64,000 nt of DNA from Paenibacillus_E allorhizoplanae. Its GTDB lineage: Bacteria; Bacillota; Bacilli; Paenibacillales; NBRC-103111. Positions 8,670 through 17,078 of the stretch are shown piece after piece (position 1 is the stretch's first letter; every line of letters starts with the position of its first letter). The stretch covers positions 1 to 64,000 of the forward strand of contig NZ_CAKMMW010000012.1 of NCBI RefSeq assembly GCF_927798215.1, given 5' to 3'. The notes beneath the pieces were generated by a model, which did not search any database, was not told where the DNA came from, and saw nothing but the letters and a program-made list of their open reading frames with translations. The position numbers and the translations under genes are program-made.

Positions 8670-9410
8670 ATGATGAGTAAACCATTAAATGTAACTGTTT
8701 GGAACGAGCATCGTCATGAAAAAGAAAGTGAAATTGTCCGAGCTGCCTACCCAGATGGCATACATACAGCCATTGGTGAGGGCCTGAGCGGTTCTGTCCA
8801 AGTCACCTATGCAACATTAGACGATCCTGAACATGGTTTGTCGGAAGAAGTTTTGAACAATACGGACGTTCTGATCTGGTGGGGTCATAAAGCACACGGC
8901 GAAGTACAAGATGAGATCGTAGCTCGTGTTCAAAAGCGTGTATGGGCAGGCATGGGCTTAATCGTCCTGCATTCCGGCCACTTCTCCAAAGTATTCAAAA
9001 CTCTTATGGGCACATCCTGTGATCTCAAATGGCGCGAAGCTGACGAGAAGGAACGCCTATGGGTTGTTGCTCCAGGCCATCCAATCGTGGAAGGCATTGG
9101 CGAGTACATAGATCTTGAGGCAGAGGAAATGTACGGGGAGCATTTTGACATCCCACAACCGGATGAACTCATCATGGTTTCTTGGTTCGAAGGCGGCGAA
9201 GTGTTCCGCAGCGGTTGTACGTTCCATCGTGGGAACGGGAAGATTTTCTACTTCCGTCCAGGTCATGAAACATACCGTACGTACTACAATGAGCAAATCC
9301 GCCGCGTCATCTCCAATGCGGTTCAGTGGGCAGCGCCATCCACGCGCGAATACCCGAAATACGGTAACCACAAGCCATTGGAAGAGATTAAAGCGAAGGT
9401 TAAAGCTTAA
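8670..9410 (+). CDS. ThuA-like domain protein
   Basis: The 246-residue protein matches the ThuA/trehalose-utilisation family, a class I glutamine-amidotransferase-like fold found in sugar-degradation clusters. Typical segments are VLIWWGHKAHGEV, GLIVLHSGHFSKVFK, WFEGGEVFRSGCTFHRGNGKIFYFRPGHE and the C-terminal NAVQWA. No catalytic role is established for most members; in some bacteria they belong to disaccharide (3-keto-sugar) metabolism. ATG 8670 is chosen for GTGGAGG (8657-8663) rather than the upstream in-frame ATG at 8643. A strong terminator follows, so it is probably monocistronic. Confidence 0.85.
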   Translation: MMSKPLNVTVWNEHRHEKESEIVRAAYPDGIHTAIGEGLSGSVQVTYATLDDPEHGLSEEVLNNTDVLIWWGHKAHGEVQDEIVARVQKRVWAGMGLIVLHSGHFSKVFKTLMGTSCDLKWREADEKERLWVVAPGHPIVEGIGEYIDLEAEEMYGEHFDIPQPDELIMVSWFEGGEVFRSGCTFHRGNGKIFYFRPGHETYRTYYNEQIRRVISNAVQWAAPSTREYPKYGNHKPLEEIKAKVKA

Positions 9411-9433
9411 ATTCATAGCGTAGCGAAGTACCG

Positions 9434-9467
9434 AGCATGCTCCCAAATCTTTGGGGGCATGCTTTTT
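9434..9467 (+). terminator. Rho-independent terminator after the ThuA-like gene
   Basis: A 14-bp stem (AGCATGCTCCCAAA at 9434-9447 and TTTGGGGGCATGCT at 9450-9463, one G-T pair), a two-base loop and five T's. Confidence 0.88.
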
Positions 9468-9586
9468 GCTGTTTTCAATGAGTTGATTTTGCTAGAATAA
9501 GAGACATTGAGCGACGCCTCTGGGATGACAATCATGTTATCTCAGGAGCTTTTTTTTCGTAACCATACCCAATAAGGAGTGAATCC

Positions 9587-10432
9587 ATGTCAACTCAGAT
9601 CGAGGATCTATATGCGATTACGTTGTTTGATATTAAAAAAATACAATACTACTCTCGGATCATGTTTGATTTCGATCAGCCTTATCTGACGGTATCTTAT
9701 ATCAAAAAAGGAGAGGTTATTACAACAGACGACGGTAAAGAGTATATAGCCAAAACCGGAGATGTTATGATTCATCGTCCCCATACGCCTTTTAATGTTA
9801 TTTCACAAGAAGAAGGTGTTCATTACCTCCTCAGCTTGAAATTGCATGTTAGAGAAGGAGAAGATTTCTTCCAGCTGTTTCCCTTGGATAAAGTTATTAA
9901 AATTAGGGACTCCGCGCTGTATGAGAAGAAGTTCGACGAGCTTCAAGACTTATGGCAGCAGAAAAATGAGGGAATCTGCTCTATGCAGTCAGCCTTTCTA
10001 GCGCTCTTTCTGATTCATGAAATTGTAGAAAGCTCTAAAATCGGTGAGAAGCGCAAATCCAGAGAGACGTTCGAAATTGCCCGGTTTAATTATGCCCTGC
10101 ATTATATCGAGAAGGGGCTGGAGCGCAATATTACTCGCGAGGAATTAGCGGAAATTTACCATATGAATCCGGTTTATTTTAGCCGGGCCTTTAAACAGGT
10201 GTATGATCTAACGCCGATGCAGATGCTTCAAAAAATGCGTGTTATGCAAGCCAAACGGATGCTGGAAGACCCCGAGAATACGATTGAATTCATTTCTCAA
10301 AAATGCGGGTTCTACGATGCGTCCCATTTCAACCGAGCTTTTCAAAAAACATACCATATGTCCCCCAATCAATTTCGAAAAAGTATCAAAAGTACAAAAA
10401 GTGGAATCGCGTCTACATGGTCTGAGGATTAA
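9587..10432 (+). CDS. AraC-family transcriptional regulator
   Basis: The 281-residue protein has an N-terminal cupin-like sensing domain (GEVITTDDGKEYIAKTGDVMIHRPHTPFNV) and a C-terminal AraC DNA-binding domain (about 175-270; NPVYFSRAFKQVYDLTPMQML and YDASHFNRAFQKTYHMSPNQFRK). AAGGAG lies 9 bases before the ATG. It is about 110 bases upstream of a sugar ABC transporter operon on the same strand and is its probable activator. Confidence 0.88.
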   Translation: MSTQIEDLYAITLFDIKKIQYYSRIMFDFDQPYLTVSYIKKGEVITTDDGKEYIAKTGDVMIHRPHTPFNVISQEEGVHYLLSLKLHVREGEDFFQLFPLDKVIKIRDSALYEKKFDELQDLWQQKNEGICSMQSAFLALFLIHEIVESSKIGEKRKSRETFEIARFNYALHYIEKGLERNITREELAEIYHMNPVYFSRAFKQVYDLTPMQMLQKMRVMQAKRMLEDPENTIEFISQKCGFYDASHFNRAFQKTYHMSPNQFRKSIKSTKSGIASTWSED

Positions 10433-10543
10433 TTGTAAGATAACATAATAGTTAAATCGAAGGCATCCAATCCTCATTGCGCACCCTACACGAGCTCTTC
10501 GTTCAGGAAGTAACATTTTTCAAAAATAAAGGGGGATATACCA

Positions 10544-12061
10544 TTGGTACAAAAACGGAAGTATGCTGCCTTATTCATCGGATCTGCTCTAATTGTACAA
10601 GGTTTGACGGCTTGTTCAGCTTCAAATCCGAATCCGAACAGCACAGGAACTCCTGTTGCAACAGGGACTGCCGGGGACAAAGCCCAGACGTCGACATCCG
10701 GAGAAAAAGTTACCTTGCGCGTGATGGACTGGGCAGACAGTGAGAAGCCTTTTCGTGAAAAATTTATCAAAGATTTCGAAGCCAAATACCCCAACATCAA
10801 AATCGAATATACGCTAATGAGCGTCGATCAATTTCAGAATACTATTACAACCGCGATTAAATCGGGGGATGCACCGGATCTATATCCAATACCCGGCAAC
10901 ATGTCATTGAGTATGGCGGTTAAGGGAGAGTGGTATCAGCCGTTAGATCCTTATATTGACGACGCTTTCAAAAACCAATTCGCAGAGGGCGCTTTTGTTG
11001 AAGGCTCGACGATGCTGAATGGAAAAATCTATTCCATTCCGGCTATGGCGAGTGTGCCGAGTACGCTTGTATTTTACAATAAACAGTTGTTTCGAGATGC
11101 CGGATTAGACCCCGAAAACCCGCCAAAGACATATACGGAATTCCGCCAAGCCGCTAAGAAAATTACAGAAGCAGGCAAAGGCAAAGCTTACGGTATCATC
11201 GAGGGCGGTAAACAAATCGGTCGATGGAAATTAGCGGCTATGGACTGGTCGGCACTGGGAGGCAGCGGTTTAAATCAACAATCGCCGATCAGTTTGGTAA
11301 CGCATGATGCTAACTATGACGGTAAAGAAGTACTTGATGTCATGAATGTATTCAAGGGGTTGAAGGATGACGGAAGTTTTCATCCGAAGACGATGAGCAT
11401 ATCTGCACCTGAAGCTCGAGCCTTATTTGGAGAAGGCCAAGCCGGGTTTATATTGCAGGGGGAATGGTCGATTGGCGTATGGAAACGTGACAACCCTAAC
11501 TTGGACTTTGGTGTCATGGCGCCGCCTGTTCCGGATGCAGGTCAGAAGGGCTTCTTGCCTAGATCCAGCTATAGTCCTTGGATTGGCATGTCCAAAACAA
11601 CGAAGCATCCCAAAGAAGCCGCCCTATATTTAAAGGAGTACTTCAACAAAGATTATCAGTCCGTACTCGTGAAAGCGGGAGATCGCTTCTCTATTCTCAA
11701 AGAGGTTAATGAGAGCTCATCGGAAATACCACAATTCAAGCAGTACTATGACATCGCTCAGAAGTATTCGCGTTTAGTGCCTAATCCACAAATCAGGAAC
11801 CCTGAGCTTGCAAGTGTTTACGGGAATTATAAGGATGTTCAGCCAGGTGTAGGTGATATTCTCCAAGGCGTTGTTGCAGGGGCAATTAAAGAACCCAATA
11901 CGGCACTTAAGCAGTTTTCTGATATTGTCGATAAGTCATTAGATACAGCGATTGCGAAGGCAAAGTCGGAAGGCGCGAAGGTAGATAAAAATGATTTCAT
12001 TTTCTCTAATTGGAGTTCTGACAAAAATTACTCGCAGCAAGATTATAAGTCAATTCAATGA
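10544..12061 (+). CDS. ABC transporter solute-binding lipoprotein (family 1, sugar type)
   Basis: Extracellular receptor of a carbohydrate importer. The 505-residue protein has a signal peptide ending in the lipobox LTAC (Cys24), a Ser/Asn/Thr-rich linker and a mature domain of the MalE/UgpB type (VTLRVMDWADSEKPFREKFIKDFEAKYPNIKIEY). It starts with TTG, with GGGGGA at 10531-10536 as ribosome binding site. Its stop overlaps the next permease frame as ATGA. No ATPase gene is nearby, so a shared MsmX-like ATPase elsewhere is likely. Confidence 0.9.
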   Translation: MVQKRKYAALFIGSALIVQGLTACSASNPNPNSTGTPVATGTAGDKAQTSTSGEKVTLRVMDWADSEKPFREKFIKDFEAKYPNIKIEYTLMSVDQFQNTITTAIKSGDAPDLYPIPGNMSLSMAVKGEWYQPLDPYIDDAFKNQFAEGAFVEGSTMLNGKIYSIPAMASVPSTLVFYNKQLFRDAGLDPENPPKTYTEFRQAAKKITEAGKGKAYGIIEGGKQIGRWKLAAMDWSALGGSGLNQQSPISLVTHDANYDGKEVLDVMNVFKGLKDDGSFHPKTMSISAPEARALFGEGQAGFILQGEWSIGVWKRDNPNLDFGVMAPPVPDAGQKGFLPRSSYSPWIGMSKTTKHPKEAALYLKEYFNKDYQSVLVKAGDRFSILKEVNESSSEIPQFKQYYDIAQKYSRLVPNPQIRNPELASVYGNYKDVQPGVGDILQGVVAGAIKEPNTALKQFSDIVDKSLDTAIAKAKSEGAKVDKNDFIFSNWSSDKNYSQQDYKSIQ

Positions 12062-12078
12062 CGGGGAGTTCGCGCATC

Positions 12079-12981
12079 ATGAAAACCAAGTGGAGAATTG
12101 AATTGTGGTGTTGGTTATTCCTACTTCCTACTGTAGCCCTTTTCGTTCTGTTTCAAGGCTGGCCGATCGCGGCCAGCTTCTACTATGCCATGTTGGATTG
12201 GTCGGGTTTAACATCGGATTCAACTTTTGTCGGACTACGTAATTTTGTTGACGTGGCGAAGGATCCGTACTTTTGGAATGCGTATAAAAATAGTTTTAAA
12301 TTCATGTTGGGTGTAGTGCCATTAAATCTCCTTGTCCCCTTAGTACTTGCCGTCGTTTTGAATCGTCCCAGGCTTAAGGGAGCCAGCATATATCGAACGT
12401 TAATCTTTTTGCCAGTGGTCACGACGACATCGATTGTCGGTATAATCATGGTTTTCATCTGGGGCAGTGACGGAGCGGTGAATGATGCGCTTATGAAAAT
12501 AGGTTGGCTCGATACGCCGATTAATTGGTTAGGCGACGCCAAATGGTCAATGTTTACCGTTATTCTCATCTCGGTGTGGAAAAACTTAGGCATTAACATG
12601 ATTTATTGGCTTGCCGGACTGCAGAGCATTCCCAAGGATCTTTATGAGGCGGCTGAAGTGGATGGCGCAAGAGGGACGAAATTATTTGTCTATATCACGA
12701 TACCCCTTCTATTGCCGATAGGAGCCGTCATCTTATTGCTAAATGTCGTCAACTCGCTGAAGGTGTTTGATTTAATTAAAACAATGACGAACGGAGGTCC
12801 CTTCTTTGCCACGGATGTTGTGTCCACGTATATTTACAGGTACGCATTTTCCAGTGAAATGGGATTGCCTCAATTAGGATATGCTTCGGCAGCGGGTCTG
12901 TTCTTTGCAGTAACGATTAGTATTCTAGCCATTATCCAATCCGTGCTGAATAAACGAATGAAAGGTCGTGCACAATCATGA
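12079..12981 (+). CDS. Sugar ABC transporter permease (MalF/UgpA type)
   Basis: Membrane subunit with six predicted helices. The cytoplasmic ATPase-contact (EAA) loop reads LYEAAEVDGARGTKLFVYITIPLL near residue 200, and a GGPFF segment typical of MalF-type permeases follows. ATG 12079 is chosen because CGGGGAG (12062-12068) precedes it; an in-frame ATG at 12058 overlaps the stop of the binding-protein gene and would add seven residues. Middle gene of the binding protein-permease-permease operon. Confidence 0.9.
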   Translation: MKTKWRIELWCWLFLLPTVALFVLFQGWPIAASFYYAMLDWSGLTSDSTFVGLRNFVDVAKDPYFWNAYKNSFKFMLGVVPLNLLVPLVLAVVLNRPRLKGASIYRTLIFLPVVTTTSIVGIIMVFIWGSDGAVNDALMKIGWLDTPINWLGDAKWSMFTVILISVWKNLGINMIYWLAGLQSIPKDLYEAAEVDGARGTKLFVYITIPLLLPIGAVILLLNVVNSLKVFDLIKTMTNGGPFFATDVVSTYIYRYAFSSEMGLPQLGYASAAGLFFAVTISILAIIQSVLNKRMKGRAQS

Positions 12982-13802
12982 AAACCTTTCGATTAACCAT
13001 GTTTCACGTCGTCATGACTGCTTTTTGTCTTGTATGGATCTATCCGTTCTTATGGATGGTTTCAGCGTCCTTCAAAACCCAGAGTGAGTTTTTTGCAAAC
13101 GGCCTTAAGCTACTTCCAAACAGCTTTCAAATGGGCAACCTGATCAGAGCATGGAATGAAGCAAACTTTGAGCGATACTTTCTAAATAGTGTGGTTATCT
13201 CCATCAGCACCATCCTCATCGTACTTATCGCAACAGCAACTTGCGGCTATGTGCTTGGCAGGTATACGTTCAGAGGAAAGAAATTGCTCTTAGGCGTTCT
13301 AGTTGCCAGCATGTTTGTTCCTATGGAGTTTGCGATTATTCCGATCTATGATCTAATCAAAAATTTGGGACTGATGAACAATTTACTGGGGGTTATTCTT
13401 GCGGAAGCGGGAGGGGCGCATATTATATTTATCCTGCTTTTCTCCACTTTCTTCAGTCAGATTCCTAAGGAGCTGGAGGAGGCTTCCATCATGGATGGTT
13501 GTGGATTTTTAAGGACATTTCTTAGGATCATGCTTCCATTATCCAAACCCATCGTCGGCAGTGTGACGATCATGCAGTTCATTTGGTCCTGGAACTCGTT
13601 CATGATTCCTCTAATACTAACGCTCAGTTCCCCCAATCTCCGTCCACTTGCTGTTGGATTGTATGCATTAAGGGGAGAGAACGTTGTAGATTGGACAGGG
13701 ATTGCAGCTGGAGGTACGATCGCCATTCTTCCGATCATCGTTATTTTCTTGTTCTTGCAGCGCTACTTTGTAGATGGGATTGCCGGGGCAGTGAAGGGTT
13801 AA
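12978..13802 (+). CDS. Sugar ABC transporter permease (MalG type)
   Basis: Second membrane subunit, 274 residues, about six helices. The EAA loop reads LEEASIMDGCGFLRTFLRIMLPLSKP, and the C-terminus (QRYFVDGIAGAVKG) is characteristic of MalG-type sugar permeases. Its ATG overlaps the stop of the previous gene by 4 bases, so translation is coupled. Confidence 0.92.
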   Translation: MKTFRLTMFHVVMTAFCLVWIYPFLWMVSASFKTQSEFFANGLKLLPNSFQMGNLIRAWNEANFERYFLNSVVISISTILIVLIATATCGYVLGRYTFRGKKLLLGVLVASMFVPMEFAIIPIYDLIKNLGLMNNLLGVILAEAGGAHIIFILLFSTFFSQIPKELEEASIMDGCGFLRTFLRIMLPLSKPIVGSVTIMQFIWSWNSFMIPLILTLSSPNLRPLAVGLYALRGENVVDWTGIAAGGTIAILPIIVIFLFLQRYFVDGIAGAVKG

Positions 13803-13855
13803 TGAATAGATACAGCATGTACAATAACATAAGTGAAAGGCAGGTTACATGAGTT

Positions 13856-15253
13856 ATGAGAATCCTCTATTTGGATTTAGATTCTTTGCGTCCTGATCAT
13901 CTCGGCTGCTATGGTTACCATCGTGAGACTTCTCCGAATATTGATGGTATCGCAGCCGAGGGTGTTAGATTTAACAACTATTACTGCTCGGATGCGCCGT
14001 GTATGCCATCCAGAACAGCCTTAATGTCAGGCAAATTTGGCATCCATACAGGCGTTGTCGGACACGGCGGGACAGCTGCGGATATGAGACGCGAAGGAAT
14101 GGAGCGCGGCTTCAGCGATCGATTAGCGTCAGAGAGTCTCCCTGGTGTATTGCGCAAGATTGGCATGAAAACGGCTTCGATAAGTACCTTCGCAGAAAGA
14201 CATTCCGTGTGGACGTTTAATGCAGGGTTCAATGAAGTCTTTAATGTGGGGGATAAAGGGGGAGAATCGGCTGAAAAAGTGCTGCCGATCGCACTCAAAT
14301 GGTTAGAAGATAATGCGAAAACAGAAGATTGGTTCTTACATCTGAATTTCTGGGACCCGCATACTCCTTATAGAACGCCGGACCACGTAGGCAATCCTTT
14401 TGTTGACGAACCGATGCCGGACTGGATCACAGAAGAGGTATTTCAGCAACATAAGCTCAAAAAAGGGCAGCACAGTATTGAAGATATGAATAAGCTTGCC
14501 AAGTCGCATTATTACAGACATCCAAGGCATAGCCAAACGATTGAGGAGCATAATGATTTAAGGACGATTATTGACAATTATGATTGCGCAATTCGCTATA
14601 TGGATGAGCATATCGGACAGGTGCTGCACATGCTTGACAAGCTGGGTGTGTTAGAAGATACTGCGATTATTGTTAGTGCGGATCATGGGGAGAATATGGG
14701 GGAATTAGGCATTTACTCCGAGCATGGAACAGCGGATCAGGGGACCTGCCGAATTCCAATGATTTTCCGCTGGCCTGGTGGACGCAAAGGAAGTGTCGAC
14801 GAGGGTCTCCATTATCAACTTGATCTCGCCCCTACACTGGCAAGCTTGCTGGATACGGAGAAGCCTGAGTCTTGGGATGGTTTGAGTTATGCGGAAAGTA
14901 TTACGAGAGGTACGGATACTGGAAGGCCATACTTGGTGGTATCCCAGTGTGCGCATGTCTGTCAGCGAAGCGTCAGATTTGAGAATTGGCTGTATATCCG
15001 AACCTATCACGACGGTTACCACGGATTCCCAAAAGATATGCTGTTTGACTTGGAAAATGATCCCTACGAACAGCACAATCTTGTTGAAGAAAGAAGCGAT
15101 ATCCACATGAAAGCTGTCTATTTGCTTAATGAATGGCATGATGACATGATGCTGTCGATGAAGGAAGACTCAGATCCGTTGTGGACCGTTATGAAAGAAG
15201 GCGGACCTTTCCACGCGAAGGAATATAAGCAAATATTGAATGCTGTGAAATGA
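13856..15253 (+). CDS. Type I sulfatase
   Basis: Sulfate ester hydrolase, 465 residues. Metal ligands Asp7 and Asp9 lie in the N-terminal LYLDLDSLRPDHLGC, and the formylglycine motif C-x-P-S-R is at Cys49-Arg53 (PCMPSR). WDPHTPY and SADHGENMGE carry further active-site residues. There is no signal peptide, so it would act inside the cell on imported, desulfatable sugar. It follows the transporter by 53 bases and is probably in that operon. Cys-type sulfatases need a maturase (anSME); none is seen in the window, and the radical SAM gene at 6.7 kb is not of that type. Confidence 0.9.
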   Translation: MRILYLDLDSLRPDHLGCYGYHRETSPNIDGIAAEGVRFNNYYCSDAPCMPSRTALMSGKFGIHTGVVGHGGTAADMRREGMERGFSDRLASESLPGVLRKIGMKTASISTFAERHSVWTFNAGFNEVFNVGDKGGESAEKVLPIALKWLEDNAKTEDWFLHLNFWDPHTPYRTPDHVGNPFVDEPMPDWITEEVFQQHKLKKGQHSIEDMNKLAKSHYYRHPRHSQTIEEHNDLRTIIDNYDCAIRYMDEHIGQVLHMLDKLGVLEDTAIIVSADHGENMGELGIYSEHGTADQGTCRIPMIFRWPGGRKGSVDEGLHYQLDLAPTLASLLDTEKPESWDGLSYAESITRGTDTGRPYLVVSQCAHVCQRSVRFENWLYIRTYHDGYHGFPKDMLFDLENDPYEQHNLVEERSDIHMKAVYLLNEWHDDMMLSMKEDSDPLWTVMKEGGPFHAKEYKQILNAVK

Positions 15254-15347
15254 GTGCTTTTAGATCCCCGTGAATAAATCACTTGCATAAGTGCTCAGAT
15301 AATCTTGATAGTAGTCACAAGTCTAACGTCAAGAAAGTACCTTTTAA

Positions 15348-15369
15348 GAACCTTGATATATCAAGGTTC
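15348..15369. terminator. Bidirectional hairpin between convergent sulfatase and chrA genes
   Basis: A perfect palindrome (GAACCTTGATA with its complement, 15348-15369). The T-tracts are short on both strands (CCTTTCTG on the plus strand), so it may act on both convergent transcripts but is not a textbook terminator. Confidence 0.55.
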
Positions 15370-15407
15370 CTTTCTGTTTGGGTGATATTCGTTTCTACAA
15401 ATTTTGA

Positions 15408-16610
15408 CTATATAATAATCGTTAGAGTTCCTCCTATTGCACCAGCAATCACAATAACCCATGGAGGCAACTTCCAAAATACGAGCAAAATAAATAAAAT
15501 AGCAGCTAAAGCAAAGTCTGCAGGGTCTATGATTGCTGATGTCCAGATCGGGTTATAGAAAGCAGCCAGTAAAATTCCGACGACAGCTGAGTTAATACCT
15601 GTTAAAGCACCTTGAATTTTAGGATTGCTTCTGAGAACATTCCAAAAGGGAAGTGTACCAATAACCAATAAATATGCTGGAAGGAAAATAGCGAAAGTTG
15701 CAATCGCAGCCCCCAGAATCCCCCCATTTATAGCTCCCAAATACGAAGCAAATGTGAACAATGGCCCTGGTACCGCTTGGGTAACCCCATAGCCAGATAA
15801 GAAATTTTCTTTACTTACCCAACCTGTTGGTAACATCTCTCGCTCTAATAAAGGTAAAACTACGTGACCTCCGCCAAAGACTAGGGATCCAGATCTATAA
15901 AAACTATCAAATAACGCCAGCCAGTGTTGAGTAGAAATCCCCCTCAGAATAGGTAGTCCAACTAGGATAGCAAAGAACAAAACTAAACAGATCAGACCTA
16001 TGGTTCGGCTAACTGGAATTTGAAGTTCCGGGCGTTCCACATCAGTCTTTTCTCGGTATAGGAGTACTCCAATTAATGCCGCTAGAGCAATAAGTGCGAT
16101 TTGAGCAATCGTAGTTTGCCAAATCAGTGTGATGGTTGCACTGACTATGGCTATTGTCACTCGTTTTCGATCTGGGGTAAGTTTTTGGCCCATCCCTAAA
16201 ATTGCTTGTGCTACAATAGCTACTGCAACTATCTTTAAGCCGTGAATCCACCCAACATTTCCAATATCGAATCCTTTCACTACTAAAGCAAAAAGAACTA
16301 ATGCAATCACTGATGGCAACGTGAACCCTAGCCAAGCAATAAATCCGCCTAGAAGACCTGCGCGAATGGTACCAATCCCTATTCCGACTTGACTGCTAGC
16401 TGGGCCCGGTAAGAACTGACAGAGTGCAACTAAGTCTGCGAAGCTACGCTCATCCAACCACTTTTTTCTGCGAACATATTCGTCGTGAAAGTAACCCAAG
16501 TGCGCCACTGGACCTCCAAAAGATGTTAAACCCAACTTCAGAGATACCCATAATACTTCAAAAATAGATGTCAATCTATTTGCTTTCTTCGATTGATCCA
16601 TTACTTTCAT
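15408..16610 (-). CDS. chrA: Chromate transporter (ChrA, CHR family)
   Basis: Membrane protein predicted to export chromate. The 400 residues show the internal duplication of long-chain ChrA: the first half has FGGPVAHLGYFHDEYV and FLPGPASSQVG, the second half FGGGHVVLPLLEREM and AVPGPLFTFASYLG. About ten to twelve helices are expected. AGGAGAGG lies just before ATG 16610; a second in-frame ATG nine bases later (16601) is an alternative start. It stands alone; physiological substrates other than chromate cannot be excluded. Confidence 0.92.
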   Translation of the reverse strand: MKVMDQSKKANRLTSIFEVLWVSLKLGLTSFGGPVAHLGYFHDEYVRRKKWLDERSFADLVALCQFLPGPASSQVGIGIGTIRAGLLGGFIAWLGFTLPSVIALVLFALVVKGFDIGNVGWIHGLKIVAVAIVAQAILGMGQKLTPDRKRVTIAIVSATITLIWQTTIAQIALIALAALIGVLLYREKTDVERPELQIPVSRTIGLICLVLFFAILVGLPILRGISTQHWLALFDSFYRSGSLVFGGGHVVLPLLEREMLPTGWVSKENFLSGYGVTQAVPGPLFTFASYLGAINGGILGAAIATFAIFLPAYLLVIGTLPFWNVLRSNPKIQGALTGINSAVVGILLAAFYNPIWTSAIIDPADFALAAILFILLVFWKLPPWVIVIAGAIGGTLTIII

Positions 16611-16796
16611 ACCTCTCCTGTTCTTTATGGTTTACATGGAATAATAAACTACTGAATACGTTAAGTCTGCTTATCTAACTTTATTCTAAAATTAACTCAT
16701 TATAGCATTCGCTCAATTTTAAAATATCAAGAGAGTATAATTTATTTGTAAAATACCAGGATTCCTAAGAAAGAACGCATATGGGTATTTGGTGCG

Positions 16797-16952
16797 ATGG
16801 CATTGTCCATATGCTATATCATTTGGCAGCTTTGGAATCTTCTTCATTTACCATCAACAACATTGCACGATCGTCGTTTCGAGCATACATTCAAAGAGTA
16901 TGGTTGTGGACTAGCCTTTGCTGTGTTATTTTTGATTCATGCATTTTTATAA
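16797..16952 (+). pseudogene. Possible small membrane protein or gene remnant
   Basis: The frame starting at ATG 16797 encodes 51 residues (MALSICYIIWQLWNLL... ending AVLFLIHAFL) with two hydrophobic ends around a charged middle (LHDRRFEHTFKEYG). The frame stays open about 17 codons upstream (IPKKERIWVFGA) without a start. There is no ribosome binding site, so it looks like the C-terminal end of a lost membrane protein. A 66-codon ORF at 16781-16981 overlaps it in another frame and has a less protein-like composition. Confidence 0.35.
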
Positions 16953-17024
16953 CGATATTTATTTATCGGACTGTTTATTAGTAATGCCTATCAGTGGTTA
17001 GATTGAGGAAATAATAAAGCTATA

Positions 17025-17053
17025 GAAAACCGCCTTTTTAGAAGGCGGTTTTC
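17025..17053. terminator. Terminator of the erythromycin-esterase-family gene
   Basis: A 12-bp perfect stem (GAAAACCGCCTT at 17025-17036 and its complement at 17042-17053) with a five-base loop. The A/T flanks allow termination on both strands. It lies 26 bases past the leftward gene's stop. Confidence 0.85.
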
Positions 17054-17078
17054 TTGTGGTCGAACTAGAAAGAACACA

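Larger units (their letters stand above)
16611..17078. other. Intergenic region upstream of chrA and downstream of the esterase gene
   Basis: AT-rich. It holds the chrA promoter region, the small remnant ORF at 16797-16952 and the terminator at 17025-17053. Nothing else was recognised. Confidence 0.5.

Noticed and set aside
9508..9556. Second terminator before the AraC gene at 9587
   Set aside because: A run of eight T's is present, but the preceding arms (CCTCTGGGAT and ATCTCAGGAGCT) pair poorly.
14705..15139. 144-codon minus-strand ORF
   Set aside because: Lies within the sulfatase coding region on the opposite strand and has no ribosome site.
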